Shown piece after piece: positions 18,242 through 25,539 of a stretch of DNA of 64,000 nt (within the stretch, counting starts at the first letter, position 1; each line of letters opens with the position of its first letter). The notes under the pieces are model-generated. The model saw only the letters and a list, made by a program, of their open reading frames with translations. It did no database searches and had not been told where the DNA came from. The DNA is from an uncultured Lachnospiraceae bacterium (GTDB lineage: Bacteria; Bacillota; Clostridia; Lachnospirales; Lachnospiraceae). The position numbers and the translations under genes are program-made. The stretch spans positions 124,001-188,000 of the forward strand of contig CAJTQI010000003.1 in the NCBI GenBank assembly GCA_910578645.1. Reading direction: 5' to 3'.

Positions 18242-18934
18242 ATGATTTATTCAAAAGAAGTTGAAGAAATGTGTACAGTGGCACAGGGCGTTCACCATGG
18301 CTGTGCTCCTATCCCAGAAGAGGCAAAATGGGTTCAGGCGAAAGAAGTAAAAGATATTTCCGGTTTGACACACGGTGTAGGCTGGTGTGCTCCTCAGCAG
18401 GGTGCATGTAAACTGACACTGAATGTGAAAGAAGGCATTATCCAGGAAGCTCTTGTTGAGACCATCGGATGTTCCGGTATGACGCACTCCGCTGCTATGG
18501 CATCTGAGATTCTTCCGGGACTGACTGTTATGGAAGCGCTGAATACAGACCTCGTATGTGATGCAATCAACACAGCTATGAGAGAGTTGTTCTTACAGAT
18601 TGTATATGGACGTACACAGTCCGCATTCTCCGAAGACGGTCTTCCGGTAGGCGCAGGGCTTGAAGATTTAGGCAAGGGCTTGAGAAGCCAGGTTGGTACG
18701 ATGTACGGCACGCTCAAGAAAGGTCCCCGTTACCTTGAGATGGCAGAAGGTTATGTGACAGGCATCGCATTGGATGCTAATGATGAGATTATCGGTTATA
18801 AGTTTGTAAGCCTTGGCAAGATGACAGATTTCATCAAGAAAGGTGATGACCCGACTACAGCTTATGAGAAAGCATGTGGCCAGTACGGACGTGTTGACGA
18901 TGCTGCTAAGATTATCGACCCCAGATGCGAATAA
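18242..18934 (+). CDS. Iron-sulfur cluster assembly scaffold-like protein paired with GGGtGRT protein
   Basis: 230 residues. The middle part (ETIGCSGMTHSAAMASEILPG) resembles the IscU/NifU scaffold fold with a conserved cysteine, and other cysteines occur in HHGCAP, GWCAPQQGAC and the CGQYG/PRCE end. AAAGGAG lies eight bases before the ATG. It is followed 77 bp later by the GGGtGRT gene; the two are known to travel together in anaerobic Firmicutes. Codon use is biased to the GGT, GCT, CTT, CGT and GTA type set, unlike the neighbours, which suggests high expression. Its biochemical role is not established. Confidence 0.82.
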   Translation: MIYSKEVEEMCTVAQGVHHGCAPIPEEAKWVQAKEVKDISGLTHGVGWCAPQQGACKLTLNVKEGIIQEALVETIGCSGMTHSAAMASEILPGLTVMEALNTDLVCDAINTAMRELFLQIVYGRTQSAFSEDGLPVGAGLEDLGKGLRSQVGTMYGTLKKGPRYLEMAEGYVTGIALDANDEIIGYKFVSLGKMTDFIKKGDDPTTAYEKACGQYGRVDDAAKIIDPRCE

Positions 18935-18942
18935 TAAAGTAA

Positions 18943-18971
18943 ATTCCATTGAAATTGGAATGGACTTTTTT
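18943..18971 (+). terminator. Weak terminator-like hairpin between the scaffold and GGGtGRT genes
   Basis: ATTCCA / TGGAAT around a seven-base loop, followed by GGAC and six T. The stem is short and AT-rich, so partial attenuation is more likely than a full stop. It could set the ratio of the two products. Confidence 0.4.
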
Positions 18972-19011
18972 GCCGGGTACTTTCTAACACAAACAGGAGG
19001 ATTAAGATAAG

Positions 19012-20022
19012 ATGGCTTTATTTGAATCATATGAAAGAAGAATTGATAAAATCAATTCTGTATTAAACGGTTATGGAATTTCTTCAATTGAAGAAGCTGA
19101 GAAAATTACAAAAGACGCTGGCTTAGATGTTTATGAGCAGGTTAAGAAAATCCAGCCGATTTGTTTTGAGAACGCTTGCTGGGCGTATACGGTAGGCGCA
19201 GCGATTGCAATCAAGAAGGGCTGCAAGAAGGCAGCGGATGCAGCGGCAGCAATCGGTGAAGGACTTCAGGCATTCTGTATTCCTGGTTCCGTTGCCGATA
19301 CACGTAAAGTAGGTCTTGGCCATGGTAATTTGGGCAAGATGTTGTTGGAAGAAGAGACAGATTGTTTTGCATTCCTGGCAGGTCATGAGTCCTTTGCGGC
19401 AGCAGAAGGTGCAATCGGTATTGCTGAGAAGGCTAACAAGGTTCGTCAGAAACCGCTCCGCGTTATCCTGAATGGTCTTGGCAAGGATGCAGCGAAGATT
19501 ATTTCCAGAATCAATGGATTTACCTTCGTTGAGACAGAGTATGACCCTTATACCAATGAAGTAAAAGAAATTGAGAGAACTGCTTACTCCGAAGGTCTTC
19601 GTTCCAAAGTAAACTGCTATGGTGCGAACTCCGTTCCGGAAGGCGTTGCAATCATGTGGAAAGAGAACGTAGACGTGTCTATCACCGGTAACTCTACGAA
19701 CCCTACAAGATTCCAGCATCCGGTAGCAGGTACATATAAGAAAGAGAGAACTGAAGCAGGCAAGAAGTACTTCTCAGTTGCATCCGGCGGCGGTACGGGA
19801 CGTACCCTTCATCCTGATAATATGGCTGCAGGCCCTGCATCCTACGGCTTTACGGATACGTTGGGACGTATGCACTCCGATGCGCAGTTTGCAGGTTCTT
19901 CTTCCGTTCCTGCCCATGTTGAGATGATGGGACTGATTGGAATGGGTAACAATCCGATGGTTGGCGCTACGGTTGCTGTTGCTGTTAGTATCGAGGAAGC
20001 CAGCAAAGCGGGCAAATTTTGA
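19012..20022 (+). CDS. GGGtGRT protein
   Basis: 336 residues containing the family-defining SGGGTGRTLHPDNMA motif near residue 265, and FENACWAYTVGAAIAIKKG near residue 50. The ending AVSIEEASKAGKF is typical of the family. ACAGGAGGATTAAG gives a strong ribosome site. It is encoded next to an Fe-S scaffold-like protein, and like it shows codon use typical of abundant proteins. The family is conserved in Clostridia and has no established function that I know of. A degraded copy of the 3' end of such a gene lies 740 bp downstream. Confidence 0.85.
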   Translation: MALFESYERRIDKINSVLNGYGISSIEEAEKITKDAGLDVYEQVKKIQPICFENACWAYTVGAAIAIKKGCKKAADAAAAIGEGLQAFCIPGSVADTRKVGLGHGNLGKMLLEEETDCFAFLAGHESFAAAEGAIGIAEKANKVRQKPLRVILNGLGKDAAKIISRINGFTFVETEYDPYTNEVKEIERTAYSEGLRSKVNCYGANSVPEGVAIMWKENVDVSITGNSTNPTRFQHPVAGTYKKERTEAGKKYFSVASGGGTGRTLHPDNMAAGPASYGFTDTLGRMHSDAQFAGSSSVPAHVEMMGLIGMGNNPMVGATVAVAVSIEEASKAGKF

Positions 20023-20066
20023 TTAAGTTGAATTAAAAACTGCAAAACATTGTATAAAGACAGATA

Positions 20067-20103
20067 AAACGCCATGATTCTTATGAATTGTGGCGTTTTT
20101 TTA
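20067..20103 (+). terminator. Rho-independent terminator after the GGGtGRT gene
   Basis: Stem AAAACGCCAT / GTGGCGTTTT around a 14-base loop with a run of seven T. It ends the scaffold/GGGtGRT transcript. The next 250 bp (20104-20354) hold small hairpins but no gene I can support. Confidence 0.85.
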
Positions 20104-20250
20104 ATACAATATCAGCGCATTTTTGCTGAAAATTGGTGATTGGTGCGACAAAGGCGTATTTTTCGCTTTCACCATGAAGGAAAAGGAAAATAGCTTGAAA
20201 CTGAGCGGGTTCTGGGGTTTTTCGTGTTTATGGCGTTCAAGATAAATCTG

Positions 20251-20284
20251 GATAATTTGGCTTAGTAGCAACCGTATAGTAACC
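20251..20284. repeat. Direct repeat flanking the toxin-antitoxin locus, left copy
   Basis: The core TAGCAACCGTATAGTAACC (20266-20284) matches 20714-20732 at 18 of 19 bases. The match can be extended leftwards through ATAATTTG. The right copy follows the antisense RNA promoter, so the whole locus is bracketed. Confidence 0.6.
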
Positions 20285-20354
20285 GATTTTCAAAATAATG
20301 ACATAATTTAAGAGAGCGGGAAAGATTATGATAAAACAAGAAATTTAAAATATC

Positions 20355-20383
20355 TTGTCGTATAGAAAGGTCCGTGTTATACT
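20355..20383 (+). promoter_or_regulatory. Promoter of the type I toxin mRNA
   Basis: TTGTCG, 17 bases, TATACT: a good sigma-A promoter that would start an mRNA near 20390, about 64 bases before the toxin ATG. Confidence 0.75.
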
Positions 20384-20418
20384 GTGGGAAAGGAAACAGT
20401 CGTGTTGCAAGGTGGTAG

Positions 20419-20445
20419 CCTCCCTAACTTGAATAAGAAGGGAGG
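20419..20445 (+). promoter_or_regulatory. Hairpin covering the toxin ribosome binding site
   Basis: CCTCCCT (20419-20425) is the exact complement of AGGGAGG (20439-20445), which contains the toxin's ribosome binding site. In the mRNA this stem would hide the site and hold back translation, a common feature of type I toxin mRNAs. Confidence 0.7.
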
Positions 20446-20453
20446 TGGTGTGT

Positions 20454-20546
20454 ATGGAAATGTTTTCGTTTCAGGACTTGATTCTGTTTGCGACGTTTTT
20501 AATTACACTGCTTGCCTACATAGATAGGAACAACAAGCGAAAATAA
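20454..20546 (+). CDS. Putative holin-like (type I) toxin peptide, 30 aa
   Basis: A 30-codon gene: MEMFSFQDLILFATFLITLL followed by AYIDRNNKRK. It has one membrane helix of about 18 residues and a short basic tail, the plan of the small holin-like toxins of Firmicutes type I systems. GGAGGT lies seven bases before the ATG. Upstream is a sigma-A promoter; downstream is a bidirectional terminator and a convergent promoter for an antisense RNA. If the antisense RNA fails, the peptide should insert in the membrane and depolarise it. The assignment rests on size, sequence type and RNA architecture and is not tested. Confidence 0.75.
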   Translation: MEMFSFQDLILFATFLITLLAYIDRNNKRK

Positions 20547-20548
20547 AT

Positions 20549-20585
20549 AAGCCTACCTTGTCACTTGGCCGATGAAGGTAGGCTT
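20549..20585. terminator. Bidirectional terminator shared by toxin mRNA and antisense RNA
   Basis: Perfect 11-bp arms AAGCCTACCTT / AAGGTAGGCTT. On the minus strand it is followed by ATTTATTTT. Both convergent transcripts can end here, so the RNAs would overlap in this hairpin. Confidence 0.75.
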
Positions 20586-20632
20586 TACGTCTCCGGGAGG
20601 CCAACCACTTTGTGGGCGGCTGCTTCCTTTAT
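20549..20632 (-). ncRNA. Candidate antisense RNA (antitoxin) of the type I locus
   Basis: The minus-strand promoter at 20639-20667 would start an RNA near 20632 that runs about 85 bases to the shared terminator. It contains a hairpin from GGCCAACCAC / GTGGGCGGC-type arms (plus-strand 20600-20620) and CTCCGGGAGG. It would be complementary to the 3' end of the toxin mRNA. No ORF is present in it. Confidence 0.65.
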
Positions 20633-20638
20633 GTTTAT

Positions 20639-20667
20639 AATATAGCATGATAGACTGGGAAATTCAA
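20639..20667 (-). promoter_or_regulatory. Promoter of the antisense RNA
   Basis: Read on the minus strand: TTGAAT, 17 bases, TATATT. It points towards the toxin gene. Confidence 0.7.
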
Positions 20668-20699
20668 GTTAGTTATAAGATAATTTGAGTTGAATCGAA

Positions 20700-20732
20700 A
20701 TAATTTGAGCTGATAGCAACCATATAGTAACC
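20700..20732. repeat. Direct repeat flanking the toxin-antitoxin locus, right copy
   Basis: ATAATTTGAGCTGA then TAGCAACCATATAGTAACC, matching 20251-20284. Confidence 0.6.
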
Positions 20733-20766
20733 AAATAGTGATGAAAGTACCATCAAATCAAGGGTT

Positions 20767-20850
20767 ACTGTTTCGATTGAGGAAGCGTCAAAGGCCGGGA
20801 AGTTGCTGCCTCATGTCAGACGTTTACAATACAGTCAACGGAAAATGTTT
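20767..20850 (+). pseudogene. Remnant of the 3' end of a second GGGtGRT gene
   Basis: Read from 20767 this stretch gives VTVSIEEASKAGKL, against AVSIEEASKAGKF at the end of the intact GGGtGRT protein, and then continues into LPHVRRLQYSQRKM without a stop at the same place. Nothing upstream of the remnant resembles the rest of the gene. It is best read as the tail of a duplicated gene left after deletion or after arrival of the toxin-antitoxin cassette. Confidence 0.6.
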
Positions 20851-20909
20851 GCTTTCGGCATTGAATTCGGATTTAAAATAAAAATCCGGAAGAAAGGATG
20901 GAAGCTGTA

Positions 20910-21343
20910 ATGTGTAAAAAACCACGTGATGAAAGAAAGGAAATTTTTGAAGATACCAGACAGATTTATGGAATGGATAGGAGGCTGATGGATTCCGTAT
21001 CTTTTTCTAAATATAACCAGAGAGTTATAGCGGAAGAAGTGGAGGTGACAGCACCGGAGGACAGATATGATGCGCCGGCAAAGGTGTTGGTGTCACAAAA
21101 GAGGAGACTGAGGAAATACAGCAGGCGCTAAACAAGACAGAACTTGATGATTACGATAAACTGATTCGGTTATGTGACTTGATGGCGGCTGCAGAAGGTG
21201 TGATTAAGATGGAAGAGCGCATGAGTGATATCAAGAGAAGGTATGGGCTTATCCACAGTCGAAGTGGGACAAGAATATGGAACTTAAGGCTTATTTTGAA
21301 GAAAAATGCGAACAGGATATTTACAATATGGTGAGGTGTTAGA
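20910..21343 (+). pseudogene. Chimeric pseudogene: TIGR02452-like N-terminus joined to HD-gene C-terminus
   Basis: From ATG 20910 the frame encodes about 60 residues (MCKKPRDERKEIFEDTRQIY ... YDAPAKVLVSQKR) that resemble the start of TIGR02452-family PARG/macro-like proteins. At about 21093 the sequence switches to a copy of the 3' part of the HD-domain gene (22490-22731), about 241 bp and more than 95 percent identical by eye. The join lies at TCACAAA, which occurs at the same place in both parents. The HD part is out of frame with the first part, so translation stops at 21131; it also lacks one G of a GGGG run near 21244. Confidence 0.7.
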
Positions 21344-21796
21344 ATGTATAGACTGAAAAATTGGCATCTGGAGATGACTACGAATGGTTTTATAGCCTGG
21401 GGCTATTGTTATGATAATCCTGAGTTCTTCCAGGGAGACTACATTAGGACCTCCGATATTGTAAAGTTGGAGGCTGAGGACAACGAAAATGAGATGAGAT
21501 TATTTACCACGTCAGGCAGTTGCTATATTTTAGGATATGCGGATATTAATGAGATTGGTTTGGAGGTTACGGAGAAAGTATTAAAAAGCAGAGACATTGC
21601 ATTTGATTTGCATAAATGCGTTGCACTTAGGGAAGACAGGGTGGAGGGCATCAAAAAAAAGCTGTTTCAGGTATTAAAGCCCAATGAACTTTATGTGACG
21701 ATGGCAGGATGGATAGGTATTCTTGAGGCGTATTTTAAAACCGAAGAAAATACGATTGTTCCCATATCTGTCAAAGCACATATAGGCACGTTTTAA
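21344..21796 (+). CDS. Hypothetical protein, first part of an interrupted reading frame
   Basis: 150 residues, soluble, with no motif I recognise (starts MYRLKNWHLEMTTNGFIAWG). It follows the chimeric pseudogene directly. The TAA at 21794 is followed in the same frame by a 100-codon open stretch (to 22096), so the two may be halves of one 249-residue protein broken by a single stop codon. There is a weak GGTGAGGTG-type site before the ATG. Confidence 0.55.
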   Translation: MYRLKNWHLEMTTNGFIAWGYCYDNPEFFQGDYIRTSDIVKLEAEDNENEMRLFTTSGSCYILGYADINEIGLEVTEKVLKSRDIAFDLHKCVALREDRVEGIKKKLFQVLKPNELYVTMAGWIGILEAYFKTEENTIVPISVKAHIGTF

Positions 21797-21808
21797 GACA
21801 GTATTATT

Positions 21809-22096
21809 GTGGAGGATTGGTCTGCAGGTTTGTGTGACTGGAGGATTTTTTCGTCGTTATATTCTGTCAAGCCATATCAATGGTCGCGTAATTTGAATGC
21901 CGTGCATATTGAAAATATAGGGGAGAATTTCAATTTTGTGGGCACTCATGAAAATATTTTGTGCGAGTCTGAAAAAATAACGGTCATCGAAAGGGGAGAT
22001 TTTGTTGCAGAACAATTGTTTTCACCCAAGACAGTCGATAAAAATGATTTATTTTCTGAGGAAAGTGAGGATTTGTTTAAAGACTTCTACCCGTAG
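21809..22096 (+). CDS. Hypothetical protein, second part of an interrupted reading frame
   Basis: 95 residues from a GTG at 21809, in the same frame as the preceding ORF with only one stop codon and four codons between them. It is acidic at the C-terminus (DLFSEESEDLFKD). No clear ribosome site precedes the GTG, which favours the view that this is the tail of a larger protein. An inverted repeat TAAAGACT / AGTCTTTA covers its stop region. Confidence 0.45.
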   Translation: MEDWSAGLCDWRIFSSLYSVKPYQWSRNLNAVHIENIGENFNFVGTHENILCESEKITVIERGDFVAEQLFSPKTVDKNDLFSEESEDLFKDFYP

Positions 22097-22167
22097 GAGG
22101 AGTCTTTAAGCATGTTTTTAAATGAGTTTGTAAGATATTTTTAAAATAATTTCAGGAGGGGAGAAAT

Positions 22168-22737
22168 ATGTATCCGACAAGACAGGAGGCAGAAAAATTA
22201 TTGACAGATGCGGGAAGGTGTAACCCTGGCCCCTGGGAGGAGCATAGTCGGGTGACAGCCTTGTGTGCGGAGAAAATTGCAAAGCAATGTGAGGAATTGG
22301 ATTCCGAGAAAGCTTATGTGCTGGGGCTTTTACATGACATTGGAAGAAAATTCGGCGTAAAGCATTTGGGGCATGTGTATGACGGGTGGCAGTATATGCT
22401 TAGACTTGGATATGATGAGGCAGCCAGGATATGCCTTACTCATTCTTTTAACGAAGGGACTTTAGAAAATTATATCGGAAATTTTGATATCACAAAGGAG
22501 GAGACTGAGGAAATACAGCAGGCGCTAAACAAGACAGAATTTGACGATTACGATAAACTGATTCAGTTATGTGATTCGATGGCGGCTGCAGAAGGTGTGA
22601 TTAAGATGGAAGAACGCATGAGTGATATCAAGAGAAGGTATGGGGCTTATCCACAGTCGAAGTGGGACAAGAATATGGAACTTAAGGCTTATTTTGAAGA
22701 AAAATGCGGACAGGATATTTACAATGTGGTGCAGTAA
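22168..22737 (+). CDS. HD domain-containing phosphohydrolase
   Basis: 189 residues. The HD domain metal-binding residues are visible: His in EEHSRVTALCAEKIAK, the HD pair in LLHDIGRKFG, and CLTHSFN further on. It is likely a metal-dependent phosphohydrolase of unknown substrate, possibly a nucleotide. AGGAGGGG lies about eight bases before the ATG. Its last 240 bp are duplicated in the pseudogene at 21093-21333. It overlaps or abuts the next membrane protein gene. Confidence 0.88.
   Translation: MYPTRQEAEKLLTDAGRCNPGPWEEHSRVTALCAEKIAKQCEELDSEKAYVLGLLHDIGRKFGVKHLGHVYDGWQYMLRLGYDEAARICLTHSFNEGTLENYIGNFDITKEETEEIQQALNKTEFDDYDKLIQLCDSMAAAEGVIKMEERMSDIKRRYGAYPQSKWDKNMELKAYFEEKCGQDIYNVVQ
22490..22731. 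repeat. Source copy of a 241-bp duplication
   Basis: The 3' part of the HD gene, matched by 21093-21333 at nearly every position. The direct orientation and 1.4 kb spacing make the interval prone to deletion by recombination. Confidence 0.85.
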
Positions 22738-24511
22738 AGTAAGGGGATTTTTAGTAAAAATCGTGCAGGCATGTTCTGCATATAGAGTGACGGTAATCAC
22801 TGTGGAGGTATTTACACTATATGCGGTTATAGGACTTATCGCAGAAGAATTATATGATGTGTATAGTATGGCAGATTCATCCGTGGTGTATTTTCTATTG
22901 TTTGACTGGGGAATGGCTCCCTTCTTTTCTATGTTTCTCTTATCGGCGATGTTTACGGAAAGTCTGTTTCCATATGATAGGAAAGAACGGAAAAATACAC
23001 TTATCAGAATGATTTTCTTTCTTATGGGCGTATTGATATCGCTTGTTATTGCATTTGGAATCAGATTGGGAGGGCCCGTACAGATATTTGGCATACGCAA
23101 AGATGTGCTGGGCGAATGGTGCAGACATTTTATAACGGGCTATATTTTATTCTTGCTGTTGATTACGGTATATGTCTGCCATAGGAAAAGTGGCCTGGAC
23201 TTTATAGAATATACATTACATATTATTGCGAATCTTGCCATTGCGACGTCCGTTTATTTTGTGCTGCTTGTAGGGATAAATTTTATTATTCTAATTGTGA
23301 ACCTGCTGTTTTTGGACGGATATTCTTCTTTGGGAGGGTATGGGGCGCTTCTTGTGACGGGCATATATTATGCGCCGGCATGTATCATGTCATTGAATAG
23401 TCTGGACAATGATGTCTCGGATTTCATGGGTATTATGCTGATTAAATACGTGCTTACGGGACTTACGGTAATTGCCTTGGCGGTGGTATATGCTTATCTG
23501 CTTAAGATTTTGGTGGTGTGGGAGGTGCCTTCCAATGAGATATTCGGTATTGTTTCGGGGCTGTTTTGTCTTGGAATGCCCATATGGACGGTTGCTTATT
23601 TCTATCGGGATGACACGCGATATATGTATTTCATGCAGAAAGCGCCGTATGGTCTGTTACCCCTTATTCTCGTACAGGCATATGCCATACTGGTCAGGAT
23701 TTACCATAACGGGCTGACGCCAGGCAGATATTTGGGTGTATGTATGGTATTGTTTGAGATAGTCGTTCTTTTTGCATGGCGCTTTTGGAGAAAGAAATTA
23801 GAACGAGTGTTATTAATACTTGCCGCAGGACTGGCTGTCGCTATATGTATGCCGGGGATTAATATGTATAGCATGTCGTTTAGATGGCAGCAAGCATTTC
23901 TGGAATCCTATTACAATCAGGTGATTGCCCGGGGAGAACTTACGCCAGATGAATATGAGCGCCTGGAAGGAGCCTATCAGTATTTAAAGAATCTTCCGGG
24001 GGCAGAAGAAATTATCATAACGAATGATATTCATGAAGACGAGTTTGTTAGATTACTTGCGTTATCCGAACTGGGAGGAGAGAATCTGACACGGACCAAA
24101 AGACATACCGTCCATTGCTGTCAACTGGTCGGCAGTCTGGACACTGGCGGCTACAGCAAGTTTGATATGCTCAACCAGGATGTGGTATACGATGCTTCAG
24201 GAAATGATAAGCTTTCCGTGGATTTTGCGGCTTTTAGGTTTTATAAGAGAGGGAGCGGGGAGAAAGAGACGGTGACAGTAGATATAAGCGGGTTTGCCAA
24301 TCGGTGTATTGCCTATGAGAAGGAGCATCCGGATGCTGGAAAAGAGGAATTTAGCGATGCTATGCGTCCCTACATCCAGATAGAGATTGATGAGAATACC
24401 GTTTTTTATTTGAACCATTTTGAAATCAGGTATACGGATGGGATTAAGAATGGAAAGGATTATTTTGATATATCGTCTGTAAACATATCCGGAGTTATGT
24501 TATGTAAATAA
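22724..24511 (+). CDS. DUF4153-type multi-pass membrane protein
   Basis: About 595 residues from ATG 22724, which overlaps the end of the HD gene by 14 bases. No strong ribosome site is seen, so the start is uncertain; a GTG at 22762 would also leave the first helix intact. About ten membrane segments fill the first 400 residues, ending near WRFWRKKLERVLLIL. The last 200 residues are soluble and include a DEYERLEGAYQYLKNLPGAE segment. This layout matches DUF4153 proteins of Lachnospiraceae. Function is unknown. Confidence 0.72.
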   Translation: MWCSKVRGFLVKIVQACSAYRVTVITVEVFTLYAVIGLIAEELYDVYSMADSSVVYFLLFDWGMAPFFSMFLLSAMFTESLFPYDRKERKNTLIRMIFFLMGVLISLVIAFGIRLGGPVQIFGIRKDVLGEWCRHFITGYILFLLLITVYVCHRKSGLDFIEYTLHIIANLAIATSVYFVLLVGINFIILIVNLLFLDGYSSLGGYGALLVTGIYYAPACIMSLNSLDNDVSDFMGIMLIKYVLTGLTVIALAVVYAYLLKILVVWEVPSNEIFGIVSGLFCLGMPIWTVAYFYRDDTRYMYFMQKAPYGLLPLILVQAYAILVRIYHNGLTPGRYLGVCMVLFEIVVLFAWRFWRKKLERVLLILAAGLAVAICMPGINMYSMSFRWQQAFLESYYNQVIARGELTPDEYERLEGAYQYLKNLPGAEEIIITNDIHEDEFVRLLALSELGGENLTRTKRHTVHCCQLVGSLDTGGYSKFDMLNQDVVYDASGNDKLSVDFAAFRFYKRGSGEKETVTVDISGFANRCIAYEKEHPDAGKEEFSDAMRPYIQIEIDENTVFYLNHFEIRYTDGIKNGKDYFDISSVNISGVMLCK

Positions 24512-24544
24512 ATGAATTGTTGAGGCAGAGCAATCCGTTGAAGA

Positions 24545-24573
24545 TTTACAATTAGAGTTTATTTTGATAAAAT
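24545..24573 (+). promoter_or_regulatory. Promoter of the esterase gene
   Basis: TTTACA, 17 bases, TAAAAT, ending 78 bp before the ATG at 24652. Confidence 0.65.
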
Positions 24574-24651
24574 GGTCTGCAAAGAGAAATTTGTGTTTTG
24601 CCGTAAGATGTGATAAGACGGCCGGGGAATACAGGATAGAGGAGATTGATT

Positions 24652-25506
24652 ATGCGTGAGAAAATAACCGTTCAAAAAGAAGCGCCGCAGTATTGCGTGG
24701 CATCAAACATTGCTTTTGCACAAGTGGACGCCTGGTTTGGGCATACCAGAAGGGACTTGAAAATGGATATTATTTATCCGGAAGACAGAGAAAAGGTGTA
24801 TCCTTGTATCCTCTGGATTTGTGGAGGCGCCTGGCTTTCCATGGATAAGTCGGCCCATCTTGCGTACCTGACGGAACTGGCGAGAAACGGTTTCGTGGTG
24901 GCAAGTGCAGAGTACCGCACAAGCAATGAGGCTGTCTATCCGGCGCCGCTTAAAGACATTAAGGCAGCGGTACGCTATCTGCGCGCGCATAGCGACAGGT
25001 ACAATATTGATACTGAGAGGTTGGGTGTGATGGGAGAATCGGCGGGAGGCTATCTGACGGCGATGGCGGCGCTTGTCGATGACCCTGCCTATGACGTGGG
25101 AGAATATCTGGAATATTCCAGTAAGATACAGGCGGCGTGCCCCTGGTATCCGCCGACGGACGTCTCTTCTTTTCCCTATGATTCTCCTGTAGAGTCGGCG
25201 GCGTCCCCGGAATCGCTCCTGCTTGGCAAGAATGTTATGCTTTATAAAGATGACGCCCTTAAAATATGTCCGGTTACCTATGCTTCTAAGGATGCACCGC
25301 CTTTTATGATTATCCACGGCATGCAGGACAACACAGTGCCTTTTAAACAGGGAGAAATTCTGCATGACAGATTGGAAGAAGCAGGTTGCGATGTAAAGCT
25401 GCTTGCGATTGAAGGGGCGGACCATGCGGACATTCAATTTTTCCAGAAGGAGATATGGCAGCGCATTACCGCATTCTTCCATGAAAAATTAGGGTATGCA
25501 AAATAA
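24652..25506 (+). CDS. Alpha/beta hydrolase (esterase/lipase family)
   Basis: 284 residues. The oxyanion-hole segment is ILWICGGAWLSMDKSAH, a variant of the usual HGGG; the nucleophile serine is in GESAGGYLTAMA; the acid is the Asp in GMQDNTVPF and the histidine is in GADHADIQF. This is the acetyl-esterase/BD-FAE-like group acting on small esters or acetylated sugars. The ATG at 24652 is seven bases after GAGGAG; a TTG at 24646 is less likely. No signal peptide, so it is cytoplasmic. The following gene is 33 bp away. Confidence 0.9.
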   Translation: MREKITVQKEAPQYCVASNIAFAQVDAWFGHTRRDLKMDIIYPEDREKVYPCILWICGGAWLSMDKSAHLAYLTELARNGFVVASAEYRTSNEAVYPAPLKDIKAAVRYLRAHSDRYNIDTERLGVMGESAGGYLTAMAALVDDPAYDVGEYLEYSSKIQAACPWYPPTDVSSFPYDSPVESAASPESLLLGKNVMLYKDDALKICPVTYASKDAPPFMIIHGMQDNTVPFKQGEILHDRLEEAGCDVKLLAIEGADHADIQFFQKEIWQRITAFFHEKLGYAK

Positions 25507-25539
25507 TGTTCTGTTGCATATGCAGGGGCGGAAACAAAA

